Shown here piece by piece: positions 26,468-34,423 of a DNA stretch of 64,000 bases. Each line of letters begins with the position of its first letter. Position 1 is the stretch's first letter. This DNA comes from Microvirga lotononidis. GTDB taxonomy: Bacteria; Pseudomonadota; Alphaproteobacteria; Rhizobiales; Beijerinckiaceae. The DNA is taken from positions 3,360,001 through 3,424,000 of the forward strand of contig NZ_CP141048.1 of NCBI RefSeq assembly GCF_034627025.1. Direction: 5' to 3'. The notes under the pieces were generated by a model. It saw only the letters and a program-made list of their open reading frames with translations, had not been told where the DNA came from and did no database searches. A program made the position numbers and the translations under genes.

Positions 26468-26560
26468 ACGTCATCACCGGGCTTGTCCCGGTGATCCCGA
26501 TGACCTGAAACGCCGCGCGTCGCCGTTTTGGGATGGCCGGCGCAGGGCCGGCCATGACGT
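26468..26560 (+). repeat. GTA cloverleaf repeat R1
   Basis: Closing stem ACGTCAT / ATGACGT, left hairpin CACCGGG-CTTGT-CCCGGTG, right hairpin GGCCGG-CGCAG-GGCCGGCC, with a partial central stem starting ATCCCGAT. Same design as R3 and R7 but with the CACCGG arm first. Confidence 0.85.
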
Positions 26561-26646
26561 GCGGGTGTCGTGACGAGCCCGACCATAACATCAAGAAAGA
26601 TATTCGGATCTTATCCCTTCATGCCCCTTACGGGCAGGAGATTTCC

Positions 26647-27822
26647 ATGCTCAATCGATTGACCCGTTGGCTTCAGGCGCCGCCCGAGGCCAAGGCTTCG
26701 CGCGCGCAAAGCGCCGTTGCGCTCTATGTCGCCGGGCGCGCCGTGTGGACGCCGCGCGATTACGCGGCGTTGTCGCGCGAAGGATTCCAGAAGAACGCCA
26801 TCGTGCATCGCGCCGTGCGGCTCGTGAGCGAGGCGGCGGCGTCCCTGCCGCTGATGCTCAAGAGCGAGGACCGCGACTTGTCGGCGCATCCGCTCCTGTC
26901 CTTGCTCTCGCGGCCGAATGCGCGCGAGACGGGGCAGCGGTTCCTGGAGAGCCTCTACGGTCACCTCATGGTGTCCGGCAACGCCTATGTGGAGGCGGTG
27001 AGCCTCGAGGGTGCGCCGCACGAGCTTTACGTCTTGCGCCCCGACCGGATGCGCGTGGTGCCGGATGAGGACGGCTGGCCGGGAGCTTACGAATATGCGG
27101 TCGGCACGCAGACCGTGCGTTTCGCGATCCGCGACGACGAGGCTTGTCCGCCGATCCTGCATATGACCCTGTTCCATCCGGCGGACGACCATTACGGCCT
27201 CTCGCCCATGGAAGCGGCCGCCACCGCGCTCGACATCCACAACGCGGCGGGTGCCTGGAACAAGGCGCTCCTCGACAACGCGGCGCGCCCGTCCGGTGCC
27301 CTCGTGGTCGGCGGCGCGACGCTCACCGACGCGCAGTTCGACCGGCTCAAGAGCGAGCTCGAAACCAATTATCAAGGCGCCGGCAATGCCGGCCGGCCGC
27401 TGCTCCTCGAAGGCGGCCTCGACTGGCGCCCGCTCTCGCTCTCGCCGAAGGACATGGATTTCGTCGAAGCGAAAGCGGCGGCCGCCCGCGAAATCGCGCT
27501 CGCCTTCGGCGTGCCGCCCCTGCTGCTCGGTCTTCCCGGCGACAGCACCCATGCGAACTACGCCGAAGCCAACCGCGCTTTCTATCGGCAGACGGTGATT
27601 CCGCTTGTGAAGCGCACGGCCGAATCGTTGTCGCATTGGCTCGCCCCGGCGTTCGGCGAAGCCCTGCGGCTCGAACCCGACCTCGACGCCATCGAGGCGC
27701 TGGCCGACGAACGCGAAAGCCTCTGGCGCCGCGTCTCGGCGGCGACGTTCCTGTCCAACGACGAGAAGCGCGAGGCCGTCGGATACGGGCGTAACGCTGG
27801 GCGGAAGGGGAAAGCGCGATAA
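26647..27822 (+). CDS. Phage portal protein, HK97 family (GTA g3)
   Basis: A 391-aa portal, the dodecameric ring at the head vertex through which DNA passes. Typical HK97-type features are AIVHRAVRLVSEAAASLPL near the start, GNAYVEAV, the DRLKSELE clip region and AREIALAFGVPPLLLGLPGD with NYAEANRAFYRQTVIPL. The ATG at 26647 follows GGGCAGGAG and defines the start; the longer open frame runs through repeat R1. Normal family length. Confidence 0.95.
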   Translation: MLNRLTRWLQAPPEAKASRAQSAVALYVAGRAVWTPRDYAALSREGFQKNAIVHRAVRLVSEAAASLPLMLKSEDRDLSAHPLLSLLSRPNARETGQRFLESLYGHLMVSGNAYVEAVSLEGAPHELYVLRPDRMRVVPDEDGWPGAYEYAVGTQTVRFAIRDDEACPPILHMTLFHPADDHYGLSPMEAAATALDIHNAAGAWNKALLDNAARPSGALVVGGATLTDAQFDRLKSELETNYQGAGNAGRPLLLEGGLDWRPLSLSPKDMDFVEAKAAAAREIALAFGVPPLLLGLPGDSTHANYAEANRAFYRQTVIPLVKRTAESLSHWLAPAFGEALRLEPDLDAIEALADERESLWRRVSAATFLSNDEKREAVGYGRNAGRKGKAR

Positions 27823-27846
27823 CGACAGGATCGTATGCGGCTCCCG

Positions 27847-27938
27847 CGTCATCACCGGCCTCGTGCCTGTGATCCCGTTGGCATGAAGCGCTGAGCTTTT
27901 CCGGATCGGGATGGCCGTGATAGGCCCGGCCATGACGT
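27847..27938 (+). repeat. GTA cloverleaf repeat R2
   Basis: Closing CGTCAT / ATGACG; left arm CACCGG...CTGTG (one mismatch), right arm GGCCG...CGGCC; ATCGGGAT precedes the right arm. Same orientation as R1. Confidence 0.8.
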
Positions 27939-28101
27939 CGGAGGGCTTCCCAAGCTGACGGCTGACGAAGCGCCGCCGGGACAGATCGGATAGGGACGAC
28001 AGGCGACCGGACATCGTCCGAACACTGATCATCCCAAGCCCCAGATCGGATCACTCACCACGCGCAGCCACCTCGACGGAGTTCTTGCGCAGGAACAAAA
28101 C

Positions 28102-28302
28102 ATGAACACATTCGACCAGATCACCGAGGCCGTCATCCGGCGCGGTGATCTTGCCCACCTCGCCCTGTTCGTCTGGGCGAGCGGGGCATCCGCTTTGCTT
28201 GCCATGACGTTGCGCGATCTGTTCGCGGCCAATCGCCGGTTCGACGCCTTCGTGCGCGAGCTGTCCCTCTTCAACCGCCGCCATTCGGGAGACCCCTCAT
28301 GA
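28102..28302 (+). CDS. DUF6107 family small membrane protein
   Basis: A 66-aa protein with one hydrophobic segment (AHLALFVWASGASALLAM) flanked by charged residues (LRDLFAANRRFDAFVREL). Small proteins of this type sit between portal and protease genes in Hyphomicrobiales GTA clusters; I match it to DUF6107 by pattern and position. Its stop overlaps the start of the next tiny gene (ATGA). Confidence 0.75.
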   Translation: MNTFDQITEAVIRRGDLAHLALFVWASGASALLAMTLRDLFAANRRFDAFVRELSLFNRRHSGDPS

Positions 28303-28448
28303 CCCGCTCCATCGCCCGCACGCCGCGCAAGCCGAAGGCCGCGCGGGACGGGCAGGGCCGAGCCGCGCTCGTGTTCCGCGACTTCGTGCGCCAGCTCGAA
28401 AAGCTCGACGTCAAACCGCAAAAGACCCTGCGCGGAGCCGCGCGATGA
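28299..28448 (+). CDS. Tiny basic GTA protein between DUF6107 and the protease
   Basis: A 49-codon frame (MTRSIARTPRKPKAARDGQG...) that overlaps the preceding stop and the following start by 4 bases each (ATGA on both sides). The double overlap is strong evidence of translation. The product is very basic in its first half and has RDFVRQLEKLDVKP later. It may match the small g3.5-type genes of other GTAs. No function is known. Confidence 0.7.
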   Translation: MTRSIARTPRKPKAARDGQGRAALVFRDFVRQLEKLDVKPQKTLRGAAR

Positions 28449-28981
28449 AACCGGGCCAGACCGTCATCCGGGAGCGCAAGTTCCTGCCCGAGCCGCTGAA
28501 CGCGGTCGATGTCGACGGGGTGTTCGAGGGCTATGCCAGCCTGTTCGGCACCGCCGATCTCGGCAAGGACGTGGTCATGCCAGGCGCGTTCTCGGACTCC
28601 TTACGCAAACGCGGCGCGGCCGACGTGCGGCTGCTCTGGCAACACGATCCGGGCCAGCCCATCGGACGCTGGCTCCTCATCATGGAGGACCGGCGTGGCC
28701 TGCGCGTGCGCGGCAAGCTCAACCTGGCCGTGGAGCGTGCACGGGAGATCCACGCGCTCATGCGCGAGGGCGCGGTCGACGGGCTCTCCATCGGCTTTCG
28801 CGTCGAGCGCGCCCGCGCCGAACGGCCCACCGGCCTGCGCCGCCTGGAGAAGCTCGACCTGTGGGAGATCTCCATCGTGACCTTTCCCATGCTGCCCGAC
28901 GCGCGGGTCGAAACCGTGAAACACACGGCGCCGAGGCTCGCCGCCGGCATCCGCAGGGCGACGGTGCGATTATTGTCCTGA
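28445..28981 (+). CDS. HK97 family prohead protease (GTA g4)
   Basis: A 178-aa serine protease that removes the capsid scaffold region during head maturation. It shows VFEGYASLFGTADLGKDVVMPGAF near the start, the catalytic His in LLWQHDPGQPIGRW and the nucleophile Ser in DGLSIGF. Length is typical. It starts inside the stop of the upstream tiny gene. Confidence 0.95.
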   Translation: MKPGQTVIRERKFLPEPLNAVDVDGVFEGYASLFGTADLGKDVVMPGAFSDSLRKRGAADVRLLWQHDPGQPIGRWLLIMEDRRGLRVRGKLNLAVERAREIHALMREGAVDGLSIGFRVERARAERPTGLRRLEKLDLWEISIVTFPMLPDARVETVKHTAPRLAAGIRRATVRLLS

Positions 28982-29090
28982 ACCTTGTCCGTAGGAGCGC
29001 GTTGGACACTCGCCCGCATGGTTCGCGGACGCGGCGGGCCCTTTCTTCATCCGGAAGGTGTCTGGGCTCCGCACATCTCGGGAGATTTCC

Positions 29091-29294
29091 ATGAAGAAGC
29101 TCGCTTTCGTCGCACTCCTCGGCCTTGCGGCCGCGGCCTGCACCACCACGGAAGAGCGCGTCGGCGGCGCTGCCGTCGGCGCGGGCGTCGGCGCGGTGGC
29201 CGGTCCCGTCGGCGCCGTGGCCGGTGGCGCGGTCGGCGCGGTGACCGGTCCGACCGTTGCACGTTCGGCCCGCCGTACCGCCCGGCACATGTAA
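29091..29294 (+). CDS. Small glycine zipper lipoprotein inside the GTA cluster
   Basis: A 67-aa protein with a lipobox (LGLAAAAC, Cys17) followed by a glycine zipper (GGAAVGAGVGAVAGPVGAVA and GGAVGAVTGP). It should be an outer-membrane-associated lipoprotein. The start at 29091 follows GGGAG; the longer frame upstream has no ribosome site. It lies between protease and capsid genes, is not part of the RcGTA set and has its own terminator, so it looks like an inserted accessory (moron) gene. Confidence 0.75.
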   Translation: MKKLAFVALLGLAAAACTTTEERVGGAAVGAGVGAVAGPVGAVAGGAVGAVTGPTVARSARRTARHM

Positions 29295-29321
29295 GCATTT
29301 CCCTCACGGGGAAATAAGCGG

Positions 29322-29347
29322 GCCCGCCTCTCGGCGGGCCTTTTTCG
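29322..29347 (+). terminator. Rho-independent terminator before the capsid gene
   Basis: A perfect 8-bp stem GGCCCGCC / GGCGGGCC with loop TCTC, followed by TTTTTCG. It ends the lipoprotein transcript only 29 bases before the capsid start, so the capsid gene needs read-through or its own promoter. Confidence 0.88.
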
Positions 29348-29375
29348 TTGAAGCATTCAAGATCGATTGATTGAT

Positions 29376-30614
29376 ATGATCCCAGTTGTAGACACCAAAT
29401 CCATTTCCGACGACGTCGCCTCGGCCTTCGAGGATTTCGCCCGCGCCTTCGAGGCGTTCAAGGAGACGAACGATACGCGCCTGTCCGAGATCGAGACGCG
29501 GCTTTCGAGCGACGTCGTGACGGACGAGAAACTCACCCGCATCGACACCGCGCTCGACGACGCCAAGCGCCGCATCGACCGTCTCTCCCTCGAGCGTTCG
29601 CGCCCGCCCCTGGGCCGCGCGACGGACATGCCGCACGATCCGGCTAAAGGAGAGCACAAGGCCGCGTTCCATTCCTACATCCGTAGCGGCGAGGCCGCGG
29701 GCCTCAAACGGCTCGAGGAGAAGGCTCTTTCCGCCGGCTCCGGTCCCGATGGCGGCTATCTCGTGCCGGACACCGTCGAGACCGAGGTTCTGCGCCGTCT
29801 CTCCGCCGTCTCGCCGATCCGCGCCATCTCGTCGGTGCGGGTGATTTCCGGCGGTCAGTACAAGCGCGCCTTCTCGGTCGCCGGCCCGGCGACGGGCTGG
29901 GTCGGCGAGACGGCGGCCCGTCCGCAGACCGCGAGCCCGACGCTCTCCGAGATGAGCTTCCCGGCCATGGAGCTCTACGCCATGCCCGCCGCCACCCAGA
30001 CCCTGCTCGACGATGCCGTGGTGGATATCGACCGCTGGATCGCCGAGGAGGTCGAGGCGGCCTTCGCCGAGCAGGAAAGCACCGCCTTCGTGTCGGGCGA
30101 CGGCGTCAACAAGCCGAAGGGCTTCCTCTCCGCCGACCGCGTCGAGGAGGAGGTCTGGGAATGGGGCAAGCTCGGCACGGTGCGCACGGGCGGCGCGAGC
30201 TTCCCGGCGGACAATCCGTCCGACGTGCTGGTAGACCTGATCTATGCCCTCAAGGCGGGCTACCGCCAGAACGCCTCCTTCGTCATGAACCGCAAGACGC
30301 AGAGCACGATCCGCCGGTTCAAGGACGATAACGGCCAGTATCTCTGGGCTCCACCTGCGAGCATCGGCCAGGCCGCGACCCTGATGGGCTTCCCCGTCGT
30401 CGAGGCCGAGGACATGCCGGACATCGCGGCGAATGCATGCGCCGTCGCCTTCGGTGACTTCAAGCGCGGCTACCTCATCGTCGACCGGGCGGGCATGCGC
30501 GTGCTGCGCGATCCGTATTCCGCCAAGCCCTATGTGCTGTTCTACACCACGAAGCGCGTGGGCGGCGGCGTGCAGGATTACGCGGCGATCAAGCTGCTGA
30601 AGTTCGCGGCTTGA
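29376..30614 (+). CDS. Major capsid protein, HK97 family (GTA g5)
   Basis: A 412-aa capsid protein. The first 100 residues form a charged helical scaffold (VASAFEDFARAFEAFKETND...) expected to be removed by the g4 protease. The mature region begins around FHSYIRSG and shows LSAGSGPDGGYLVPDTVETEVLRRL, VSPIRAISSVRVISGG and AVAFGDFKRGYLIVDRAGMRVLRDPY, all standard for HK97 capsids of this group. The start could be TTG at 29367 or ATG at 29376. Confidence 0.95.
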   Translation: MIPVVDTKSISDDVASAFEDFARAFEAFKETNDTRLSEIETRLSSDVVTDEKLTRIDTALDDAKRRIDRLSLERSRPPLGRATDMPHDPAKGEHKAAFHSYIRSGEAAGLKRLEEKALSAGSGPDGGYLVPDTVETEVLRRLSAVSPIRAISSVRVISGGQYKRAFSVAGPATGWVGETAARPQTASPTLSEMSFPAMELYAMPAATQTLLDDAVVDIDRWIAEEVEAAFAEQESTAFVSGDGVNKPKGFLSADRVEEEVWEWGKLGTVRTGGASFPADNPSDVLVDLIYALKAGYRQNASFVMNRKTQSTIRRFKDDNGQYLWAPPASIGQAATLMGFPVVEAEDMPDIAANACAVAFGDFKRGYLIVDRAGMRVLRDPYSAKPYVLFYTTKRVGGGVQDYAAIKLLKFAA

Positions 30615-30666
30615 GGGGGCGCTCATAAACGGCCTGCGATCTTGCCGTGCCGTTTACCCACTTTCC

Positions 30667-30759
30667 ACGTCATGGCCGGGCCTGTCCCGGCCATCCCGAT
30701 CAGGTGAGGCTCGGCGTCTCATGCAATCGGGATCACCGGCACAAGGCCGGTGATGACGT
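30667..30759 (-). repeat. GTA cloverleaf repeat R3
   Basis: Closing ACGTCAT / ATGACGT, first hairpin GGCCGGG-CCTGT-CCCGGCC, central stem ATCCCGAT / ATCGGGAT with a 25-base loop, second hairpin CACCGGC-ACAA-GGCCGGTG. It is a full four-way junction and lies in the opposite orientation to R1. Confidence 0.9.
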
Positions 30760-30775
30760 GAGGAGGGGGGCGACC

Positions 30776-31573
30776 CTAATTCCCCGTCCATGCGCTGTTC
30801 ACGGACTCGAGATGGCGCATGTTCGACGCAATCCAGCCGAGATGCTCGACGAGCGGGGTCACGGCCGTGAGGCCGCCGCAGGCGCTCCGCTCCCGGCTGC
30901 GGAGGGGGCCGCTCGACCAGCTCGTGATGCCGTAGAGAAGATAGCCCGACGGGGTGGCGGCGAGGATCGGCCCGCCGGAATCGCCCCGGCAGGCGCCGGC
31001 ACCTGCCGTTTCCGCCAACCGGTTGCGGTCGGCGACGATCAGGACGCGGTTGGCCACCTCGATGGGGCCGAGCGATACCAGGTTCGTCTGGCGCAGGGTC
31101 CGGGCCGTGCGCTTCGACTGTTCGGTCAGCACGCCGAAGCCCGCGATCGTCACGCCGTCGCCGACGCCGATGCGGCCCGCCTGGGATGGGTTGAGGGGCA
31201 GGAAGTCGGGGCCGAGCGGGCGGTCGAGCTTGAGAATGGCGAGGTCGGTGCCGGGCTGCGTGCGCGGCGTGGTGCCGGGCACGAAGGTCGGGTGAACCGC
31301 GAGCGCGGCCACATTGAATCGCTGCTGCTTGAAAGCACGGTTGAGCGCGGTGACCCGGTAGGCGGCGCGGTCCGTCATGCAATGGGCGGCGGTGAGAACG
31401 AGGTCCTGCCCGACGATCACACCGGAGCAGAGTTCTCCGGTGGAACTCTCGATCGACACCACGGAGCGCCGCAATCCATCGGGGTCGCGCGAGGTGGCGC
31501 CTTGCAGGACCGCCCAGGCGGGAGTGGCGACAAGGGCGAAGACGGCAAGGGCGAGGGTTGGCAGTGCGCGCAT
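30776..31573 (-). CDS. Secreted trypsin-like serine protease (S1 family), copy 1
   Basis: A 265-aa protease with a signal peptide (LPTLALAVFALVATPAWA). The catalytic triad is visible: His in LTAAHCM, Asp in GTDLAILKL and Ser in CRGDSGGP. Cys pairs around LCSG...AAHC and ACRGDS...ACGG match trypsin disulfides. It lacks the usual IVGG activation start (AVLQGATS instead). It is encoded against the GTA genes, between capsid and connector, next to a paralogue with the same type of C-terminus (SAWTGN versus ASWNGN). It is not a known GTA component. Confidence 0.92.
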   Translation of the reverse strand: MRALPTLALAVFALVATPAWAVLQGATSRDPDGLRRSVVSIESSTGELCSGVIVGQDLVLTAAHCMTDRAAYRVTALNRAFKQQRFNVAALAVHPTFVPGTTPRTQPGTDLAILKLDRPLGPDFLPLNPSQAGRIGVGDGVTIAGFGVLTEQSKRTARTLRQTNLVSLGPIEVANRVLIVADRNRLAETAGAGACRGDSGGPILAATPSGYLLYGITSWSSGPLRSRERSACGGLTAVTPLVEHLGWIASNMRHLESVNSAWTGN

Positions 31574-31654
31574 GAAAGGATGATGCCGTGTGGGAGAGGG
31601 ATTTTTTAAGGCAAGATCTTGGCGTTCAGGATAGTTCCTTTCCTTTGGGAAAAT

Positions 31655-32395
31655 CTAGTTCCCGTTCCATGAGGCCGTCCGATTCCAGCCTTTCAGGATC
31701 AGGTCGATCCATTCGCGCTGCGGGCCGACGAGGATGCCCTGCGTCACGCCTCCGCAGCTCCGTCCTTTCGCGGGGGACGACCAGCTCGTGATCGCCGCGA
31801 CTGAGGTTCCGGAGGCCATCGGGCCGCCGGAATCGCCCTGGCAGGCGCTTGCCGCGCCCGAGCCGTCCGCCCACAGCAGGATCCTGCTCGGACCATAGGG
31901 CTCGACAGCGGTCAGGGAGGCGGTGCGGAAGGTGCCCGAGCTCTTGGCCTCGCCCTCGCGCGCCAGGCCGTAGCCGCCGACGGTGACGGGGCTGTTCTTC
32001 GCGACGGTCGCGGTCGAGAGCGTTGCCCGCTCGAACCGCGTGGGCAACGCCTCGGGGATCCGCACCAGGGCGAGATCGATCGAACGCTGCCGGGTCTCGA
32101 TGGCCTTCGCGTTGTAGCCGGGATGCACCGCCTTCGCGGCGGGCACGATCAAGACGGGCTCGCCGGTCTCGTCACGAAAATGCACCCGGTGTTCGGCGGC
32201 GCCCGTCACGCAATGGGCGGCGGTGAGCACCACGTCCTTCGCCAGCACCACGGCGCTGCATACGCCCCCGTTCGAACTCAGGACCATCACGCTCCGGCGG
32301 GCGAGGGGGCCTTCATCCTCGGCACCGCCGACGATGGCTTTCGCCTGTGCGGCCATGAGCGGCAGGGCGAGGCAGACAATGACCAGACGTTGCAT
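31655..32395 (-). CDS. Secreted trypsin-like serine protease (S1 family), copy 2
   Basis: A 246-aa paralogue of the neighbouring protease. It has a signal peptide (LVIVCLALPLMAAQAKA) followed directly by IVGG, the classical N-terminus of active chymotrypsin-fold enzymes. The triad is His in LTAAHCV, Asp in SIDLALVRI and Ser in CQGDSGGP. Specificity pocket residues cannot be assigned safely. An 81-base gap separates the two genes, with transcription away from the divergent g6 gene, whose start is 24 bases from this one. Confidence 0.92.
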   Translation of the reverse strand: MQRLVIVCLALPLMAAQAKAIVGGAEDEGPLARRSVMVLSSNGGVCSAVVLAKDVVLTAAHCVTGAAEHRVHFRDETGEPVLIVPAAKAVHPGYNAKAIETRQRSIDLALVRIPEALPTRFERATLSTATVAKNSPVTVGGYGLAREGEAKSSGTFRTASLTAVEPYGPSRILLWADGSGAASACQGDSGGPMASGTSVAAITSWSSPAKGRSCGGVTQGILVGPQREWIDLILKGWNRTASWNGN

Positions 32396-32419
32396 GACTT
32401 AAAAGGATCCCTGTTCACG

Positions 32420-32986
32420 ATGATTCCCATATTCATCAGCGGCCCCGCCGTCGAGCCCGTAACGCTCGGTGAGATGAAGGCCTATCTCCGCGTCGATGAC
32501 GACGACGTCGCGCAGGACGACCTGATCGCGGGGCTCGTCAAGGCGGCACGGCTCATGGTCGAGGCCGCCTCGCGGCGCGTCCTGATCGAGCAGCGCTGGC
32601 GCGTGGTCATGGACCGCTTCCCCGCCGGAGGAGCGATCCTGCTGCCGATCTCGCCCGTGCTCGCGGTGGATCGCATCGTTGTGACGGATGCGTCGGGAGA
32701 GACATTCGACCTTCCGGCCGCCGCCTTCGAGGCGGATGTGCTGAGCGATCCGCCGCGCATCGCCGTCACCGATGCCCCGCCGACGGGCAAGCCGAGGAAC
32801 GGCATCTCCGTCGAGCTGCGGGCCGGCTACGGAACCACCCCCGAGGCGGTCCCCGCCACCCTGAAGCTCGCGGTCCGCATTCTCGTGGCCCATTGGTTCG
32901 AGAGCCGGGGCGACGCGATCGGCGAGCAGATCCTGCCGCCGGAGGCGCTCGCCCTGGTGGCACCCTTCCAAAGGATGCGGATCTAA
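32420..32986 (+). CDS. Head-tail connector protein (GTA g6, phage gp6/phiE125 gp8-like)
   Basis: A 188-aa adaptor that binds beneath the portal. The N-terminus (PVTLGEMKAYLRVDDDDVAQDDLIAGLVKAARLMVEAASRR) is the hallmark of gp6-like connectors, and the C-terminus has LKLAVRILVAHWFESRGD. The start at 32420 is set by family homology; the longer open frame is antisense to the protease gene. The ribosome site (AAAAGGA) is distant and weak. Confidence 0.93.
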   Translation: MIPIFISGPAVEPVTLGEMKAYLRVDDDDVAQDDLIAGLVKAARLMVEAASRRVLIEQRWRVVMDRFPAGGAILLPISPVLAVDRIVVTDASGETFDLPAAAFEADVLSDPPRIAVTDAPPTGKPRNGISVELRAGYGTTPEAVPATLKLAVRILVAHWFESRGDAIGEQILPPEALALVAPFQRMRI

Positions 32987-32996
32987 CCCTCCACCA

Positions 32997-33104
32997 TCGT
33001 CACCGGGCTTGTCCCGGTGATCCCGTGTCGACGAAACGCTGAGCCTCCCTGTGCCGGGACGACCGGAACGGGTCCCCGGACCAAGTCGGGGGAGGCCACG
33101 ACGT
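32997..33104 (+). repeat. GTA cloverleaf repeat R4 (degenerate)
   Basis: The left half is well kept (CGTCACCGGG-CTTGT-CCCGGTGATCCCG and the spacer ACGAAACGCTGAGCC), while the right half is replaced by a GGACGACCGG...CCGGACC segment before ACGACGT. Confidence 0.65.
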
Positions 33105-33140
33105 GCGTTTCATCCACGCCCCCGATTCTCTCCAGGTATC

Positions 33141-33476
33141 ATGAAACCCAAACCCATTCCCATCGGTGCGCGGTCGCGCCGGTTCGTGCTCGAAATGCCG
33201 CTGGAGCGGCCGGACGGGTTCGGCGGCGTCATCCGCACCTACACGCCGGGCCCCCAGCTCTGGGGGGCCATCGAAATGCTCTCCGGCACCGAGCGCATGC
33301 GCGCCGACCGTCCCGAGCAGAGTCTGACCCATCGCATCACCCTGCGCTATCGTGAAGGCGTGACAGGGGCCATGCGTCTCTCGGCGGGTCTGCGCCGCTT
33401 CGCCATCCGGGCCGCGTCCGATCCGGATGGATCGAAACGCGATCTCGTCTGCCTCGTCGAGGAGATGCGCGCATGA
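33141..33476 (+). CDS. Head closure / head-tail adaptor protein (GTA g7)
   Basis: A 111-aa protein of the SPP1 gp16-like head closure family: LERPDGFGGVIRTYTPGPQLWGAIEML followed by HRITLRYREGV and AIRAASDPDGSKRDLVCLVEE. It closes the head-tail interface below the connector. ATG at 33141; its stop overlaps the next gene by 4 bases. Confidence 0.9.
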   Translation: MKPKPIPIGARSRRFVLEMPLERPDGFGGVIRTYTPGPQLWGAIEMLSGTERMRADRPEQSLTHRITLRYREGVTGAMRLSAGLRRFAIRAASDPDGSKRDLVCLVEEMRA

Positions 33477-33883
33477 CGAGCCCCGTGCTCGCGCTGCGCC
33501 GCGCGATCCTCGACGCGGCGGGCGCGGATACCGAACTGCGCGCGCTCATGGGCGGCGGCTTGCGTCTCTACGACGAGCCGCCGCGCGGCGCGGACCCGGT
33601 CTATGCCCTGTTCTCGGGCGTGCGCGCGACGGATTGGTCCACGGACCAGGACCGCGGCCATGAACAGAATCTCGGCATCGTCGTCTGGTCCGAACGCGGC
33701 GGCGCCCGGACGGCGCTCGCCGTCGCCGAGCGCTTCGACGCGATCCTCGACGGCGCGTCGCTGCCGCTCGACGGACACCGCCTCGTCAACCTGCGCGTCA
33801 CGGAACTCGCCTCCGAACGGGACAAGGATAGCGGCCTCACCCGCGTGACCTTGCGCCTGCGCGCGGTGACGGAGGTGGTGTGA
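33473..33883 (+). CDS. DUF3168 domain-containing tail terminator-like protein (GTA g8)
   Basis: A 136-aa DUF3168 protein, the tail terminator or completion position in GTAs. LRRAILDAAGADTELRALMGGGLRLYDEPPRG, VYALFSGVRATDWSTD and VNLRVTELASERDKDSGLTR are typical. It starts in the ATGA overlap with g7. Confidence 0.93.
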   Translation: MTSPVLALRRAILDAAGADTELRALMGGGLRLYDEPPRGADPVYALFSGVRATDWSTDQDRGHEQNLGIVVWSERGGARTALAVAERFDAILDGASLPLDGHRLVNLRVTELASERDKDSGLTRVTLRLRAVTEVV

Positions 33884-33936
33884 GGGGCGCTCAGAGCGCC
33901 CGGCATTCTTTTTCCTCATTCAACAAAGGACATCCC

Positions 33937-34347
33937 ATGCCTGCTCAGAAGGGCAAGGACCTGCTCATCAAGATCAGCGACGGCGGCAACGGCTTCGTCG
34001 CCGTGGCGGGCTTGCGCACGCGCCAGATCGCCTTCAATGCCGAAACCGTCGACGTGACCCATGCGGAATCCGCCGGGCGCTGGCGCGAGCTGCTCGCCGG
34101 CGTGGGCGTGCGCCGCGCGTCGATCTCCGGCTCCGGCGTGTTCAAGGACGAAGCCTCGGACGCACGCATGCGCCAAGTCTTCTTCGACGGCGACATTCTC
34201 GCCTACCAGATCGTCATTCCGGATTTCGGCCGCATCGAAGGACCGTTCCAGGTCACGAGCCTGGAATATCGCGGCGACCACGCGGGCGAGGTCACCTTCG
34301 AGATGGCGTTCGAATCCGCCGGCGCGCTGACATTCGTGGCGCTGTGA
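33937..34347 (+). CDS. Major tail protein, TP901-1 family (GTA g9)
   Basis: A 136-aa tube protein that stacks to form the tail. The family pattern is plain: KGKDLLIKISDGGNGFVAVAGLRTRQIAFNAETVDVTHAESAGRWRELLAGVGVR, followed by SISGSGVF and EVTFEMAFESAGALTF. ATG at 33937 after AAAGGAC. Confidence 0.95.
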   Translation: MPAQKGKDLLIKISDGGNGFVAVAGLRTRQIAFNAETVDVTHAESAGRWRELLAGVGVRRASISGSGVFKDEASDARMRQVFFDGDILAYQIVIPDFGRIEGPFQVTSLEYRGDHAGEVTFEMAFESAGALTFVAL

Positions 34348-34385
34348 ACGGATGTTCGATGGCGCGAGCGTCATCAAAACCCAAC

Positions 34386-34418
34386 ACGTCGCCACCGGCC
34401 TCGTGCCGGTCGTGACGT
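34386..34418 (+). repeat. Half-unit of the GTA cloverleaf repeat (R5)
   Basis: ACGTCGCCACCGGCC-TCGT-GCCGGTCGTGACGT: one hairpin arm of the cloverleaf element with the usual ACGT...ACGT ends and no second arm. Confidence 0.7.
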
Positions 34419-34423
34419 AGCAG

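Larger units (their letters stand above)
25749..26646. other. Long non-coding gap between terminase and portal genes, rich in hairpins
   Basis: About 900 bases without a supported gene. It holds cruciform repeats at 25768-25904 and 26468-26560, a 12-bp perfect hairpin at 26267-26302, an inverted repeat GGGGCGGA / TCCGCCCC around 26167-26202, and GGAGCC / GGCTCC around 25993-26022. Short frames of 60-83 codons here lack ribosome sites. Confidence 0.6.
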
